From NCBI RefSeq assembly GCF_900105185.1, contig NZ_FNTJ01000001.1, positions 3,926,501 to 3,990,500 on the forward strand: a DNA stretch of 64,000 nt. The letters are read 5' to 3'. Below are positions 1 through 9,217 of this stretch, piece by piece (positions within the stretch are counted from its first letter, which is position 1; every line of letters begins with the position of its first letter). The notes beneath the pieces were generated by a model, which had not been told where the DNA came from, searched no databases, and saw nothing but the letters and a program-made list of their open reading frames with translations. The stretch comes from Pseudomonas saponiphila (GTDB taxonomy: Bacteria > Pseudomonadota > Gammaproteobacteria > Pseudomonadales > Pseudomonadaceae). Made by a program: the position numbers and the translations under genes.

Positions 1-1338
1 CACTTCAAGAGCACTGGAGGACATCTGGGTAATGGCCGTGGCCAACTGGGTGTTTTCCTGGCGTTGCTGCTCGGCGCGCTGGGCCAGGGTGCTGCTGAGT
101 TCACCCAGGCGCGCGGCTTCGTTCTGCAGTTGCTGGGCTTCGTTGGCGATCTTCTGCAGCATCTGCCGCAGTTGCCCGGCATAGCGGTTCACCGCGCCGC
201 GCAAGGCACCAATCTCATCGGCCCGGGCCACGTGCAACTCGGCATTGTCAGTAGCCTGGCCACGGCCCAGCGCATCGATCTGCTGGGTGGTTTCGTCCAG
301 TTGGGCAATCAGCTTGTGCCCGGCCAGCCAGGCGAAGAACAACAGCAGCGCCAGCAACGGCAGCAGGAACAGCAGGATCTCGGTGGTCATGGCCCGGGCC
401 AGGCCGGTGACCTTCTGCTCCGGGGTCACCAGGCCGATGGTCCAGCCGCTGCCGGGCATGCTGAACAGGCTGACCCGCGCCGCTTCCTGCAAGCGGCCAT
501 CCTCCTCCAGATCCAGGCTACGCACCTGCCCGGCAGGTGCCGCCTTGGCCAGGGCTGCGGCGACCGGGAGCAGCCAGGGCTGCTGTTTGCTCAGGGCCTC
601 GAAGCTGAGCATCTGCCCGTCGGCGCTGGCCTGGGCCTCGGGGAAATACAGCACATTGCCAGCCTGATCCAGGGCAAAGGCATAACCGCCGGTGACCGCG
701 CCCTGCTCCTTGAGAAAACGCGCCAGATCATCCAGGCGCAGGTCGATGGTGGCGACCCCGGCAAAGCGGCCATCCTGGCGATACGGCACGCTGCAGGTGG
801 TCATCGGCACCCGGGTCACCGGGTCCTGGTAAGCCTCGGACCACAGGCAACGCCCCGGCGCACTGTTGCGCGCGCCGGTGTACCAGGCTTCATGGTGATA
901 ACCGGCGCTGCCGGCAGCGTTGTAGTCATCGGAGAACGCCAGGGGCCCGGCGTCGCTGCGGGCCCAGAAGAAACTGCGGCGCTCCACGCCCGCCGCGAAG
1001 GCACCGGGTTCCGGCCAGATGCCACCGCCGGCAATCGCCTTGTCGCCTTCGTGGTCGATGACCTTGGGCAAGGTGGCCATGAACAGCGCCTGTTCCCTGG
1101 GCAGCCCTTCCACCAGGTGGGCCATGCTGGCCGTCACGCCCTCGATCCCGGCCAACTGCAAGGCCAGTTGGCGGACGATGGCGCTGCCGGTCTGTTCGAT
1201 CAATGCCGAGCTCGCCTCCACCACTTTGGGCTGCCCCCGTAACGTCATCACGGCAAATACCGCCAACGCCGTGAACAGCAGCAGCAAAATACTGCCGAGG
1301 GTCAAACGATGAGACAGACGAACCGGTAGCAAGGCCAT
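1..1338 (-). CDS. Methyl-accepting chemotaxis protein, Cache-type sensor (C-terminus outside window)
   Basis: Membrane chemoreceptor expected to pass a periplasmic ligand signal to the CheA/CheW complex. 446 codons are visible. A membrane helix at about residues 14-33 is followed by a periplasmic region of roughly 280 residues with Cache-like features (RRSFFW at about 120-125, an AWY at about 151-153); a second helix near 318-340 leads into a HAMP/coiled-coil stretch. The window starts before the signalling hairpin tip, so methylation sites are not seen. I chose the ATG at 1338 because GGAG lies six bases upstream; an in-frame ATG at 1350 is the alternative. The ligand cannot be predicted from what is visible. 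Confidence 0.9.
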   Translation of the reverse strand, partial: MALLPVRLSHRLTLGSILLLLFTALAVFAVMTLRGQPKVVEASSALIEQTGSAIVRQLALQLAGIEGVTASMAHLVEGLPREQALFMATLPKVIDHEGDKAIAGGGIWPEPGAFAAGVERRSFFWARSDAGPLAFSDDYNAAGSAGYHHEAWYTGARNSAPGRCLWSEAYQDPVTRVPMTTCSVPYRQDGRFAGVATIDLRLDDLARFLKEQGAVTGGYAFALDQAGNVLYFPEAQASADGQMLSFEALSKQQPWLLPVAAALAKAAPAGQVRSLDLEEDGRLQEAARVSLFSMPGSGWTIGLVTPEQKVTGLARAMTTEILLFLLPLLALLLFFAWLAGHKLIAQLDETTQQIDALGRGQATDNAELHVARADEIGALRGAVNRYAGQLRQMLQKIANEAQQLQNEAARLGELSSTLAQRAEQQRQENTQLATAITQMSSSALEV

Positions 1339-1455
1339 GACGAACTCCATATCAATAGGCATTCAGAGCTTATCGACCAGGAGCAGGGATCACTTGAGCA
1401 AAGAGTGACGCAGATCACACAACCCGCCGCTGACTCAGCGACGGCGTTCGACCTT

Positions 1456-1749
1456 TCAGTCCTGCTTGCCGCTCATGTAGCGCGGGAAATTCTCGATGTA
1501 ATCGGCGAGGTTCTCTTCGAGCATCAGGCGGAACTCCTCCAGGAAATAGTCCACTGCCTGTTGCTTGGCCGCTTCCAGTTCCTCGGCACTACGGCAGCCG
1601 CAGGCGCTGACCCAGGCACTGAAGCGCGCGTTGGCATACATCAGCGAGGCGCTGGCCTTGCCCCGGCTGCTGTCGGCGATGTGGGAGTTGGTCAACTCGA
1701 TGATGGCATCGGCGCGGTTGAAGAAATCCTGATCCGGTTCGTTGGCCAC
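1456..1749 (-). CDS. DUF3144 family protein
   Basis: Small acidic cytoplasmic protein of unknown function, 97 residues from the GTG at 1749. The opening segment with DFFNRADAIIELTN and the later SASLMYANARFSAWV segment resemble the DUF3144 family (recognition from memory). AGAGGAA lies about seven bases before the GTG. Longer starts exist in the same frame (ATG at 1812, GTG at 1827), but the extra residues look like translated intergenic sequence and would make the protein longer than the roughly 100 residues usual for this family. It stands alone, followed on the right by REP elements. Function unknown. Confidence 0.75.
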   Translation of the reverse strand: MANEPDQDFFNRADAIIELTNSHIADSSRGKASASLMYANARFSAWVSACGCRSAEELEAAKQQAVDYFLEEFRLMLEENLADYIENFPRYMSGKQD

Positions 1750-1864
1750 GGGGCGTTCCTCTGGCTGGTAGGGAAAATAAAGCGCCGGAGTATAAGAGTT
1801 TTGCGCCCGCATACCGATCTCTTTCACACACTGCCCTCCACTTCCTGACTACTGCCCGCCCCTT

Positions 1865-2056
1865 GCAGGAACCGGCTTGCCGGCGAACAGGGCCCTGGGC
1901 TATGCAGCGTTCCTGCGGACGCCTTCGCTGGCAAGCCAGCTCCTACGATCATCCGCCGCACCGCACACACCTGTAGGAGCCAGCTTGCTGGCGAAGAGGC
2001 CCTTGAGCCCTGCATCGTTCTAAGGGACACCTTCGCTGGCAAGCCAGCGCCTACGG
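1865..2056. repeat. Two REP palindrome pairs
   Basis: Two consecutive inverted REP pairs, 1865-1948 and 1973-2056. Each starts with a GGAACCGGCTTGCCGGCGAA-like arm and ends with its opposite arm TTCGCTGGCAAGCCAGC, about 83 bases in total. Such pairs are typical of Pseudomonas intergenic DNA. They fill the space between the DUF3144 gene and the M50 protease gene. Confidence 0.9.
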
Positions 2057-2108
2057 TGCCTGTGGCCGAGGAGCCCATGGATCTGGCGAACACCCCGCAA
2101 CGGCCGTG

Positions 2109-3221
2109 CTATGGCACCGGCAGGGCCCGCAGGTGTTCGGCCAGCAAGGCTTCACTCTTGCCCTGGGATAACACCACGCAGCTCTGCGCCGCCTGCAGTG
2201 CCTGTTGCACATACGCCTCGCCCTGCTGCCGATCCCCCTCGAGGATCGCCTGCAAAGCCAGGCATCGCGGCCGCAGCCAAGGCGCGTACCAGTCGACATC
2301 GGCTCCCAACGGGAGGCTCTTGAGGATGCTGGCGTCGCGCTGCAGATAGGCACGGCTGAAGACCAACTCGCCGCGCAACAACTCGATCAGGACGCTCATC
2401 CCTGTGAGCTCCCCGGCCCTGGCGGCAAGCAACTGATCCAGCTCCTGCTCCATCTGCAGCACCTCGGACCAGTCGCCCCGATCCTGCCTCGCATTGAGCC
2501 GATAACCGAAGGCAACCAAGGCTTCGGCCACCGTGCCCCGGGCCAGGCGCTCCAGGTCTGGCGCCGGCAACTGGGCGCTGGGAACGCCGGCCACGGTCAG
2601 GGCCAGCAGGCGCGCCTGGGCCAATTCCGGACGCTGGTCGTCGCGATGCAGATACCAGCCCAGCAGGAGCATGCCGTCGCTGGGCAGTACCCCATGCACC
2701 GGCAGCAGGTTACCCACGCCCAGCACCAGATTGACGATGGCAAAGGCCAGGGCAATGGCACCGGGAACCCCTTGCCAGAGCAACCCGAGGCCAATCGCCG
2801 CGCCTCCCACCAGCAGGTTCAGCAGCGGCCCACCCAGAGCCATCACCATCCACTGGCCACGCAAGGGCCGTTGCGCATTGCTCGCCACCATCACATAGCC
2901 TCCCAGGCGGCTGCGCTTGAGCTGCGGCGACCAGCGCAGGCGCCAGCCGCGGCGCAGCGCCTGCAGTTCCACGGCGGCGATCCGCACCTGCAGCACCGGC
3001 ATCCCGCAACAGCGGGCTCCCAGGTAATGCCCGCCCTCATGCACCAGCACGCCGACGATCACCAGCAGCGAAGCCAGAAACATCGCCAGAAAGGGCTGCC
3101 ACTCGGATTTGATGGTGAGCCCCAGCATCAGAGCGGCAAGAAACCAGCCACTGAGCAACACCAGCTGTTGCACCAGCGTCAGCAGTTTGTTCAAGGCCTT
3201 GAGCCAGGCATGGCGATCCAT
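2109..3221 (-). CDS. Membrane-embedded M50-type (site-2-protease-like) metalloprotease
   Basis: Predicted intramembrane zinc protease of 370 residues. Two N-terminal membrane helices (about 18-37 and 43-60) run into the HEGGH zinc motif at 61-65. A later hydrophobic block contains NLLPVHGVLPSDG (171-183), whose Asp 182 would be the third zinc ligand of the family. Residues after about 200 form a soluble C-terminal extension rich in Ala, Leu and Arg. The substrate is unknown and no anti-sigma gene lies nearby. The motif order is that of S2P/SpoIVFB-like proteases; the sequence between the motifs I could not assign to a subfamily. Confidence 0.85.
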   Translation of the reverse strand: MDRHAWLKALNKLLTLVQQLVLLSGWFLAALMLGLTIKSEWQPFLAMFLASLLVIVGVLVHEGGHYLGARCCGMPVLQVRIAAVELQALRRGWRLRWSPQLKRSRLGGYVMVASNAQRPLRGQWMVMALGGPLLNLLVGGAAIGLGLLWQGVPGAIALAFAIVNLVLGVGNLLPVHGVLPSDGMLLLGWYLHRDDQRPELAQARLLALTVAGVPSAQLPAPDLERLARGTVAEALVAFGYRLNARQDRGDWSEVLQMEQELDQLLAARAGELTGMSVLIELLRGELVFSRAYLQRDASILKSLPLGADVDWYAPWLRPRCLALQAILEGDRQQGEAYVQQALQAAQSCVVLSQGKSEALLAEHLRALPVP

Positions 3222-3314
3222 TGCGTACTTCCCTGAGAGAAAACCGACATTGAAACGGGCGCGCAGACTGCCAGTTTCGCCCCAGCAAACTCAACCGCTG
3301 ATTCACCTCTTTGC

Positions 3315-3965
3315 CTACCGCTCTCCCCCATGGGAGGTGGGGGGCCAGTGGCGGACCAAGACGGCGGCGATCCGCGGCTCGTCGTCGATGCGTTGCAGCA
3401 GGGCGAGAAAATCAGGATGGCTGTCGCGCAGGTGCTCTCGCGCACCGGACCAGCGCGACACCACCGCGGCCTGGATGTCCAGGGCGCCCGGCGCAGCGCC
3501 GCAAAGAAACGGCTGCGGGGCGAATTGCTCGGCAAACAGCCCCCAGCTGCGATACAGGCGCTCAGCCGCGGCGGCGCGCACGCGAGCCTTGAGCGGCTCG
3601 TCGGGGTCACTGATCCAGCGCTCCGGGTAATCGAGGATGCCGATGGCCGAATAGCAGTTGGCGGCGATGTACACCAGGCCACGGATCACCTGGGCTCGGG
3701 CCGAAGGCGACTCAGGCAGCAGCCCGGAGTCGGGAAACTCCAGGCCCAGGTGGATCAGGATCGCTGCGCTTTCGGTGAGGATGCTGCCATCGGGCAGTTG
3801 CAGGGTGGGAATCTGCAATAGCGGATTGAGCCGCGCCAGGGCTTCGCGCCCGCTGCTGTCGTGCCAGGGTGCGGCCTCGATGCTGCGATAGGTCAGCTGG
3901 CAATACTTCAGGGCGATCTCGACGATGGCCGAGCCGGTGCCCAGGCTTCCATACAAGTGATACAT
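3315..3965 (-). CDS. Glutathione S-transferase family protein
   Basis: 216-residue cytosolic GST-type protein. The N-terminal thioredoxin-like half has the QIPTLQLPDGSILTESAAIL stretch that binds glutathione through the cis-Pro and the ES pair (about residues 52-68). The helical C-terminal half follows from about 85. The start has a strong AAGGAGG ribosome site. It lies just downstream of rtcA on the same strand but has its own ribosome site and a 39-base gap, so a shared transcript is possible but not shown. Substrate unknown. Confidence 0.9.
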   Translation of the reverse strand: MYHLYGSLGTGSAIVEIALKYCQLTYRSIEAAPWHDSSGREALARLNPLLQIPTLQLPDGSILTESAAILIHLGLEFPDSGLLPESPSARAQVIRGLVYIAANCYSAIGILDYPERWISDPDEPLKARVRAAAAERLYRSWGLFAEQFAPQPFLCGAAPGALDIQAAVVSRWSGAREHLRDSHPDFLALLQRIDDEPRIAAVLVRHWPPTSHGGER

Positions 3966-4004
3966 GGCAACAACCTCCTTGATGACCCGGGCGCTCTAGC
4001 AATT

Positions 4005-5033
4005 TCACCCAAGGGTGTGGCATTCCACCCGCAACACTTGCTCGCTCAACGATCGCGCTTCGATCCGCACCGGCAGGAAGGCTTCGATCACTCGGATATT
4101 GCTCTCCAGGTGCTCGGTCATGCACGGCGTGGTGAAGCTGCCGCCACCGGCCAGGGCCATGGGCAGCAGCAGTTGATCGGCCAGGTGCTCAGCCACCGCC
4201 GCACCGGAATCCAGCCAGTCGCGGGCCTGATCGATGGCAAGGTCGGCGACCTTTTCCGCCCGCAGGCTGTTCTGGCCGAAGCCGCAGAACAGCTCGGTCA
4301 GGTGCTCGCAGGCGAACTCCAGCAGCAGCACATTGCCCGGACCGTATTGTTCATCCAGCTGCACCGGGGTGAGGTGCTCCCGAAGCAGTTCCAGGCGATT
4401 GTGCACTCGACGCAACTCGCGCTCCGCCACATGCTCGGGCAGGCCCGCGCTCATGGCCCAGGCCCGACTTCCCTGCAGTGCGCCACGCTCCTCAAGGTGC
4501 AGGGGCTGCAACACCGAAGGTTGGACAAAAGCCTCCAGCTCGCCGCCACCGGCCGGGACAAACCCGTGGCGCAGCAGTTGCAGCTCCACCTGCCCGCCCA
4601 TGCGCCGCAGCAGCGGCAGCCAGGCCTGCTGAAGGAAATCCACCGGCGGCGCCAGGGGATTGTGGGTGCCGCCACTGATGCTCACGCGGCTGGGCTGCGG
4701 AGCCCGGAGCAACGCCGGCAGCAGGGTCTGCAGCACCAGGGTGCAGCTGCCGGCGGTGCCAATGGCGAAGCGGTAGTCGCCGCCACGGATCGGCCCCGGC
4801 TCGAAGGTCAGGGCCTGGGAGCCGAGCTCGACTCCGGAGGTCTTGGCGCCACACACCTGGGCCGCCGCCTGCACCGCGGTCAGGTGCTGGCGCAGCAGCC
4901 CCGGGCGGCTGCGCCGGGCACGAATATTATGGATACGCAGGGTCTTGCCGCTGAGCATCGACAGGCTCAAGGCGCTGCGCAGTACCTGGCCGCCGCCGAT
5001 GGCGCCGTCCAGTTCGATTACATCCTGTTTCAT
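4005..5033 (-). CDS. rtcA: RNA 3'-terminal phosphate cyclase
   Basis: Converts a 3'-phosphate RNA end to a 2',3'-cyclic phosphate through a histidine-AMP intermediate. 342 residues, a normal length. Family signatures seen: ELDGAIGGGQVLRSALSLS at the N-terminus, the RxSRPGLLRQHL segment, and EHLADQLLLPMAL near residue 282 carrying the catalytic His. I chose the ATG at 5033, since GAGG lies six bases upstream; a GTG directly before it is in frame. The start is eight bases after the stop of the RlaP-type gene, so it is the last member of the minus-strand RNA-repair operon that begins with rsr at 11254. Confidence 0.96.
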   Translation of the reverse strand: MKQDVIELDGAIGGGQVLRSALSLSMLSGKTLRIHNIRARRSRPGLLRQHLTAVQAAAQVCGAKTSGVELGSQALTFEPGPIRGGDYRFAIGTAGSCTLVLQTLLPALLRAPQPSRVSISGGTHNPLAPPVDFLQQAWLPLLRRMGGQVELQLLRHGFVPAGGGELEAFVQPSVLQPLHLEERGALQGSRAWAMSAGLPEHVAERELRRVHNRLELLREHLTPVQLDEQYGPGNVLLLEFACEHLTELFCGFGQNSLRAEKVADLAIDQARDWLDSGAAVAEHLADQLLLPMALAGGGSFTTPCMTEHLESNIRVIEAFLPVRIEARSLSEQVLRVECHTLG

Positions 5034-5041
5034 CACATTCC

Positions 5042-5830
5042 TCAGGCGTAGTGCCGGACCGTTTCCCGCAGGTAGGCGTCCAGCAACGCGTTGTCTTCAT
5101 GGGTGCGCGCCAGCTTGGGCACGGGGCGCTCCAGCTCGGCGGCGATAAAAGCGTGCAGTGCCGGTAGTCGTGGCCCACTAGCAGCCTCATCGGCATTGCG
5201 CTTGCGCGCCAGCAGCGCCTCGACTTCATCGAGCAATGGCCGATGCTCGACCGTGGTCAACAGATCGGCAAAGGTCATCGGTGGACGGCCGCGCCCCTGA
5301 TCTATCCAGCGCACCGCCAACAGCGGCCGCAATGCATAAAAATACTTCTTGAAGCGCAACGTCTCGTCCTGCAGATGGGCCATAAAGGTCTTTCGAGCCA
5401 TCGACAGATAATGGTTGCGCGCCGCCGGCGGGCTGTAGAACGCCTCTGCCAGTTCGCGCAGGCGCGCGGCGGCGGCCGGTTCACTGCGATACACCAGGGG
5501 CGAGTCCAGCCATTCCAGCAGGGTCGGGTTGGACTTGCGCAACAGCCCGAGGGTCTTGCGCAGTTCCCAGCCGCTGATGTCCAGCTCGTCGTCCAGGGGC
5601 CGCTCGATCACGTCGCGCCCGGCATCCACCTGGATGAACCACTCGGGCTTTTCCACGTAGACGAAACGCACGTCGTAGTCACTGTCGGTGGAGGCAAAGC
5701 CCCAGGCCCGACTGCCGGATTCGCAGGCATACAGCACCTTGACGTTGCGTTCCCGCTCGATGCGCGCCAATTCTTCCAGTACCCGTTCGCGCATGGCGCT
5801 GCTCAGGGGATGGCGTTCGAGGTGTTCCAT
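5042..5830 (-). CDS. RlaP-type (COG3541/YcgL-like) nucleotidyltransferase
   Basis: 262-residue polymerase-beta-fold nucleotidyltransferase. The active-site block at about residues 36-58 has ESGSRAWGFAS followed by TDSDYDVRFVY, i.e. the G-S turn and the paired aspartates that hold metal ions. The rest is helical and matches my memory of the COG3541 family, which has been linked to RNA-repair operons as RlaP. Here it lies between an unknown gene and rtcA with a 15-base upstream gap and a good AAGGAG site, so it is co-transcribed with rtcB/rtcA. A role adding nucleotides to damaged RNA ends is inference from family and context. Confidence 0.85.
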   Translation of the reverse strand: MEHLERHPLSSAMRERVLEELARIERERNVKVLYACESGSRAWGFASTDSDYDVRFVYVEKPEWFIQVDAGRDVIERPLDDELDISGWELRKTLGLLRKSNPTLLEWLDSPLVYRSEPAAAARLRELAEAFYSPPAARNHYLSMARKTFMAHLQDETLRFKKYFYALRPLLAVRWIDQGRGRPPMTFADLLTTVEHRPLLDEVEALLARKRNADEAASGPRLPALHAFIAAELERPVPKLARTHEDNALLDAYLRETVRHYA

Positions 5831-5845
5831 GATCCTGCTCCTTGT

Positions 5846-6478
5846 TCAATCCGTACTGCTGGCAGCCAGCATACTCAGGGTCCGGCGCACGGGGTTCCAC
5901 ACCGTCAGGCACCAGACGCCCCACCACTCCAGGCCTTCGTCGAAATACTCACTCCAGGGCAGCAGGTGCGGCCCCATGGCCGGGGCCTGATAATCCACCT
6001 CCAGGTTGCCCACCCAGTTGATCACGTGGGGCTGCTGCTCGGGATCGAGCCCCAGCAGGTCCAGCCATTGGCCGTACGCTTGCCGGGCCTGCTCGGCCCC
6101 GCCAGGGAAACGCAGCCCATACGGCGGCTGGCAAAAAGCCCGGTACAAGGCCAGGGGCCCCTCCTGCTCCAGGTCTTCGCGGACCATCTGCCGAACCTGC
6201 AACGGGCTGAGCGGCTCGGGCACCGCCCGCTCCTGCTCCCAGCGCATAGGCGTTACGCCAACGTCGGCGTAACGCGGGTCCTGGCGCAGTTTTTCCAGGC
6301 CCTCGCGGCGTTCGGCCATCAGGTATTGGTAGAGGTGCTGCAAGCCCTGGCGATGCACGGCTTGATCCACTGCCACACCCGGTTCCACCGTCAGCCGCAC
6401 AAAATCGAACACGCAAAACGCCGCTTGCAACTGTTGGCGCAGCGCCCGGCTGCGCTCATCTTCAAAGGGGCTCAGCAT
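5846..6478 (-). CDS. Uncharacterised 210-residue protein of the RNA-repair operon
   Basis: I do not recognise this protein. It is soluble, with no signal peptide, rich in Arg, Glu, Trp and Pro, with several conserved-looking aromatic clusters (PPYGLRFPGG near 125, EWWGVWCLTVWNP near 183-195). The ATG at 6478 has AAGGAG seven bases upstream; a much longer open frame continues upstream but overlaps the HEAT gene and is not credible. It starts 17 bases after the HEAT gene stop and ends 15 bases before the RlaP-type gene. Its place inside the rsr-rtcB-rtcA operon suggests a job in RNA repair or its regulation; no more can be said. Confidence 0.8.
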   Translation of the reverse strand: MLSPFEDERSRALRQQLQAAFCVFDFVRLTVEPGVAVDQAVHRQGLQHLYQYLMAERREGLEKLRQDPRYADVGVTPMRWEQERAVPEPLSPLQVRQMVREDLEQEGPLALYRAFCQPPYGLRFPGGAEQARQAYGQWLDLLGLDPEQQPHVINWVGNLEVDYQAPAMGPHLLPWSEYFDEGLEWWGVWCLTVWNPVRRTLSMLAASSTD

Positions 6479-6494
6479 GTCGGTTCTCCTTTCT

Positions 6495-7838
6495 TCACAA
6501 CAGCCGTTTGACCGAACCGGCGGGCAGTTCCCCTGCCGCTTCCATGGCCTGCAAGCGCTGCACCATGGCTTCACGCAGGGGCTTGGGGGTGACCGGGTCG
6601 AACATCCCGTAGCGGCCATCGCACCAGTGCGCCAGGGTTTCGCGCCAATAGTCGGCCTCGCTGCCGCCCTGCCCCAGGCGCCACAGCAGGTACTCCAGCT
6701 GGCGCCAGCCCGGCTTGAGGGCCAGCAGGGCCCAGCTCCGCGCCTTCGGCAGATCGTGCCAGTGCTGGTCCAGACGCTGCTCCAGGGTCTCGTCGAACAC
6801 CGCCCAGGGTTGTTCGTGCAACAGGCCCAGGGCGCAGTTGAAGACCTTGTCCGAGGGGTCGTCCAGGGCCGCCAGTTGCTCGGCCATGCCACGTTCACCC
6901 AGGGTCTGCAGGGCCAGCAGGCGCACACTCGGCGCCGGCGAGGCCAGGGCCTGCCGCACCATGGCGTCGGCCATGGGTTCCTGCAGCTCCTTGATGAGCC
7001 CCAGCAGGCCCAGCCAACTGCGCTTGTTGCGTGGTGCCGGCTGTTGCAGCCGTTGCCGCAACACCTCACGCGGGTCCAGCCCGTGACGGGGCGCAGCCCA
7101 GTGGGCCAGGCAACGCAAGGCCCCCGAAGGGTCCAGCAGGGACTGACTCAGATACTCGCGAGGATCGTCCAGCAATGGCAGCAACAAGCGCAGAGCCCTG
7201 ACCCGCACACTGGCGCCGCAACTGTGCATCACCTCCTCCAGCAAAGGCACGGCCTGCGTGGCCGGCAATTGAGCGCAGGCATCCACCGCCATCTGCCGCA
7301 CGCTGACCTCCCGGTGGCGCAGCGCCCGGGCCAGCAACGCCGCCCGCTCCGGCGCCTCTTCGAGCAACAGCTCGAAGACAAAGCGCGCGGCCTTGCCCCG
7401 GCAACCGGCAAATGCCTCTTCAACTTCTTCGCGTACCTGGGCCAACTGCAGCACCGAACGCGCCCGCTGCAGGGTCGCGCCGTGGTCGGCGCGCTGCTTG
7501 CCGACCAGGGCCAGCAGCGGCGTCAGGCTCTGCAACAGCAGCCCGGCGCGCTCTGGCGCCAGATAGCCCTCCAGCGCCGCGGCGGCCTCCTGGCGCACCT
7601 GGGGCACCCAGTCGTTGAGCCGCTCCAGGAACACCGCCAGGGCCTCGGCCGAAGGCTGCGCGGCCAGGTGGCGCACCGCCGCCTGACGCACGAAACCGTT
7701 GCCGAAGCGGCTCAGTTCCAGCCAGGCACTGTGCCGGTCCAATTCCTCCAGCACCTCCCGCACGCGGCGGGCTTCGTAGTCGCTCAACTGGTAATGCCAG
7801 CCGGGCGGGGCCGCTATCAAGGCGTCCATGTCGTCCAT
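6495..7838 (-). CDS. HEAT-repeat protein of the RNA-repair operon
   Basis: 447-residue all-helical protein. Repeated blocks of the form VRQxAVxxLAxxP...AxxxLxxxL recur through most of its length (about residues 50-100, 170-240, 275-330), which is the HEAT/PBS-lyase-type solenoid pattern. There is no catalytic motif. Such solenoids bind proteins or nucleic acids. The ATG at 7838 lies five bases after the rtcB stop with AAAGGGG as ribosome site, so translation is tightly coupled to rtcB. A role as scaffold for the ligase or for Rsr-Y RNA particles is a guess from position. Confidence 0.88.
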   Translation of the reverse strand: MDDMDALIAAPPGWHYQLSDYEARRVREVLEELDRHSAWLELSRFGNGFVRQAAVRHLAAQPSAEALAVFLERLNDWVPQVRQEAAAALEGYLAPERAGLLLQSLTPLLALVGKQRADHGATLQRARSVLQLAQVREEVEEAFAGCRGKAARFVFELLLEEAPERAALLARALRHREVSVRQMAVDACAQLPATQAVPLLEEVMHSCGASVRVRALRLLLPLLDDPREYLSQSLLDPSGALRCLAHWAAPRHGLDPREVLRQRLQQPAPRNKRSWLGLLGLIKELQEPMADAMVRQALASPAPSVRLLALQTLGERGMAEQLAALDDPSDKVFNCALGLLHEQPWAVFDETLEQRLDQHWHDLPKARSWALLALKPGWRQLEYLLWRLGQGGSEADYWRETLAHWCDGRYGMFDPVTPKPLREAMVQRLQAMEAAGELPAGSVKRLL

Positions 7839-7842
7839 TGTT

Positions 7843-9069
7843 CTACCCCTTTACGCACACCACCTGACGCAGGGTGTGCAGCACTTCCACCAGCTCGCGC
7901 TGGGCGTGCATCACTTGGTCGATGTCCTTGTAGGCCATCGGGATTTCATCGATCACCGCTTCATCCTTGCGGCACTCCACATGGGCGGTCGCGCGGATCT
8001 GGTCGGCCAGGGTGAAGGTGTTCTTGGCCTTGGTGCGGCTCATGGTACGCCCGGCACCGTGGCTGCAGGAGCAGAACGCCTCCTCGTTACCCAGCCCGCG
8101 AACGATGAAGCTCTTGGCCCCCATCGACCCCGGGATGATCCCCAGCTCGCCCTTCTTAGCCGACACCGCGCCCTTGCGGGTCACCAGCACCTCTTCACCG
8201 AAGTGGCGCTCCTTCTGCACGTAGTTGTGGTGGCAGTTGACTGCCTCCAGCGCCACTTCGAAGGGCTTGCGGATCACCTGGCGCGTGGCCTGGATCACCA
8301 GTTGCATCATCAGTTCGCGGTTCTGCCGGGCAAAATCCTGGGCCCAGGCCACGGCTTCCACGTAATCGTCGAAGTGCTGGCTGCCTTCCTCGAAGTAGGC
8401 CAGGTCGCGGTCCGGCAGGTTGGCGATATGTTGACGCATATCGGCCTGGGCCAGGTGAATGAACAGGTTGCCGATGGCGTTACCGACGCCGCGGGAACCG
8501 CTGTGGAGCATGAACCAGACCCGGTTGGCCTCATCCAGGCAGACCTCGATGAAGTGGTTACCGCCACCGAGGGTTCCCAGGTGCTTGCGGTTGTTGCTGT
8601 TGGCCAGGGCCGGGTACTTATCGGTGATCGCCTTGAAGCGCGGATGCAACGCCGCCCACGCCTGGTCGGCCTGATTCGGTACGTCACCCCAGGCACCCTT
8701 ATCGCGACCGCTACGGGGCGAGGTACGACCGTGGGGCACTGCCGCTTCGATGGCGCTGCGCAATCCGGCCAGGTTATCCGGCAGGTCGGCGGCGGTCAGC
8801 GAGGTACGGGCGGCGATCATTCCGCAACCGATATCCACCCCGACCGCGGCCGGAATGATCGCGCCCACCGTGGGGATCACGCTACCGATGGTCGATCCCT
8901 TACCCAGGTGCACGTCGGGCATCACCGCCAGGTGCTTGAAGATGAACGGCATCTTCGCGGTGTTCATCAATTGCTGGCGGGCTTCGTTTTCCACCGGCAC
9001 GCCCTGGGTCCACATCTTGATCGGCTTGCCGTTGGCGACTTCCAGCAGTTGGTAGGTTTTTTGTTCCAT
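7843..9069 (-). CDS. rtcB: RNA-splicing/repair ligase RtcB
   Basis: GTP- and Mn-dependent ligase joining 2',3'-cyclic-phosphate or 3'-phosphate ends to 5'-OH ends. 408 residues, the same length as the E. coli enzyme. Seen: PDVHLGKGSTIGSV near 51-64, VGVDIGCGM near 76-84 (metal-binding Cys), HSGSRGVGN near 185, and CSHGAGRTMSR near 334-345 carrying the guanylylated His. The frame stays open far upstream through the Y RNA region, but the family N-terminus is MEQKTYQLLE, which fixes the ATG at 9069. It follows the Y RNA cluster and is followed at five bases by the HEAT gene. Confidence 0.98.
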   Translation of the reverse strand: MEQKTYQLLEVANGKPIKMWTQGVPVENEARQQLMNTAKMPFIFKHLAVMPDVHLGKGSTIGSVIPTVGAIIPAAVGVDIGCGMIAARTSLTAADLPDNLAGLRSAIEAAVPHGRTSPRSGRDKGAWGDVPNQADQAWAALHPRFKAITDKYPALANSNNRKHLGTLGGGNHFIEVCLDEANRVWFMLHSGSRGVGNAIGNLFIHLAQADMRQHIANLPDRDLAYFEEGSQHFDDYVEAVAWAQDFARQNRELMMQLVIQATRQVIRKPFEVALEAVNCHHNYVQKERHFGEEVLVTRKGAVSAKKGELGIIPGSMGAKSFIVRGLGNEEAFCSCSHGAGRTMSRTKAKNTFTLADQIRATAHVECRKDEAVIDEIPMAYKDIDQVMHAQRELVEVLHTLRQVVCVKG

Positions 9070-9131
9070 GTCGTTGACTCTTTTTCCTGTGGCCGCTGAT
9101 TCGGCCTTGTTCAATAGGGTGTGCAGGAGCC

Positions 9132-9184
9132 GGGGCGCAGAAGACGATCTCAGGGGCCTCTTCGCTGGCAAGCCAGCTCCTACG
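9132..9184. repeat. Partial REP element between Y RNA and rtcB
   Basis: A single good REP arm, CTTCGCTGGCAAGCCAGC with a CTCCTACGG tail (9160-9184), preceded by a degraded opposite arm (GCAGGAGCCGGGGCG). It sits in the untranslated part of the rsr-rtcB transcript, between the last Y-like RNA and the rtcB start, where a REP hairpin could affect mRNA stability or attenuation. Confidence 0.6.
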
Positions 9185-9217
9185 GAGTTGCGGTGTTCGG
9201 TGCAGGCCGGGCCTGCG

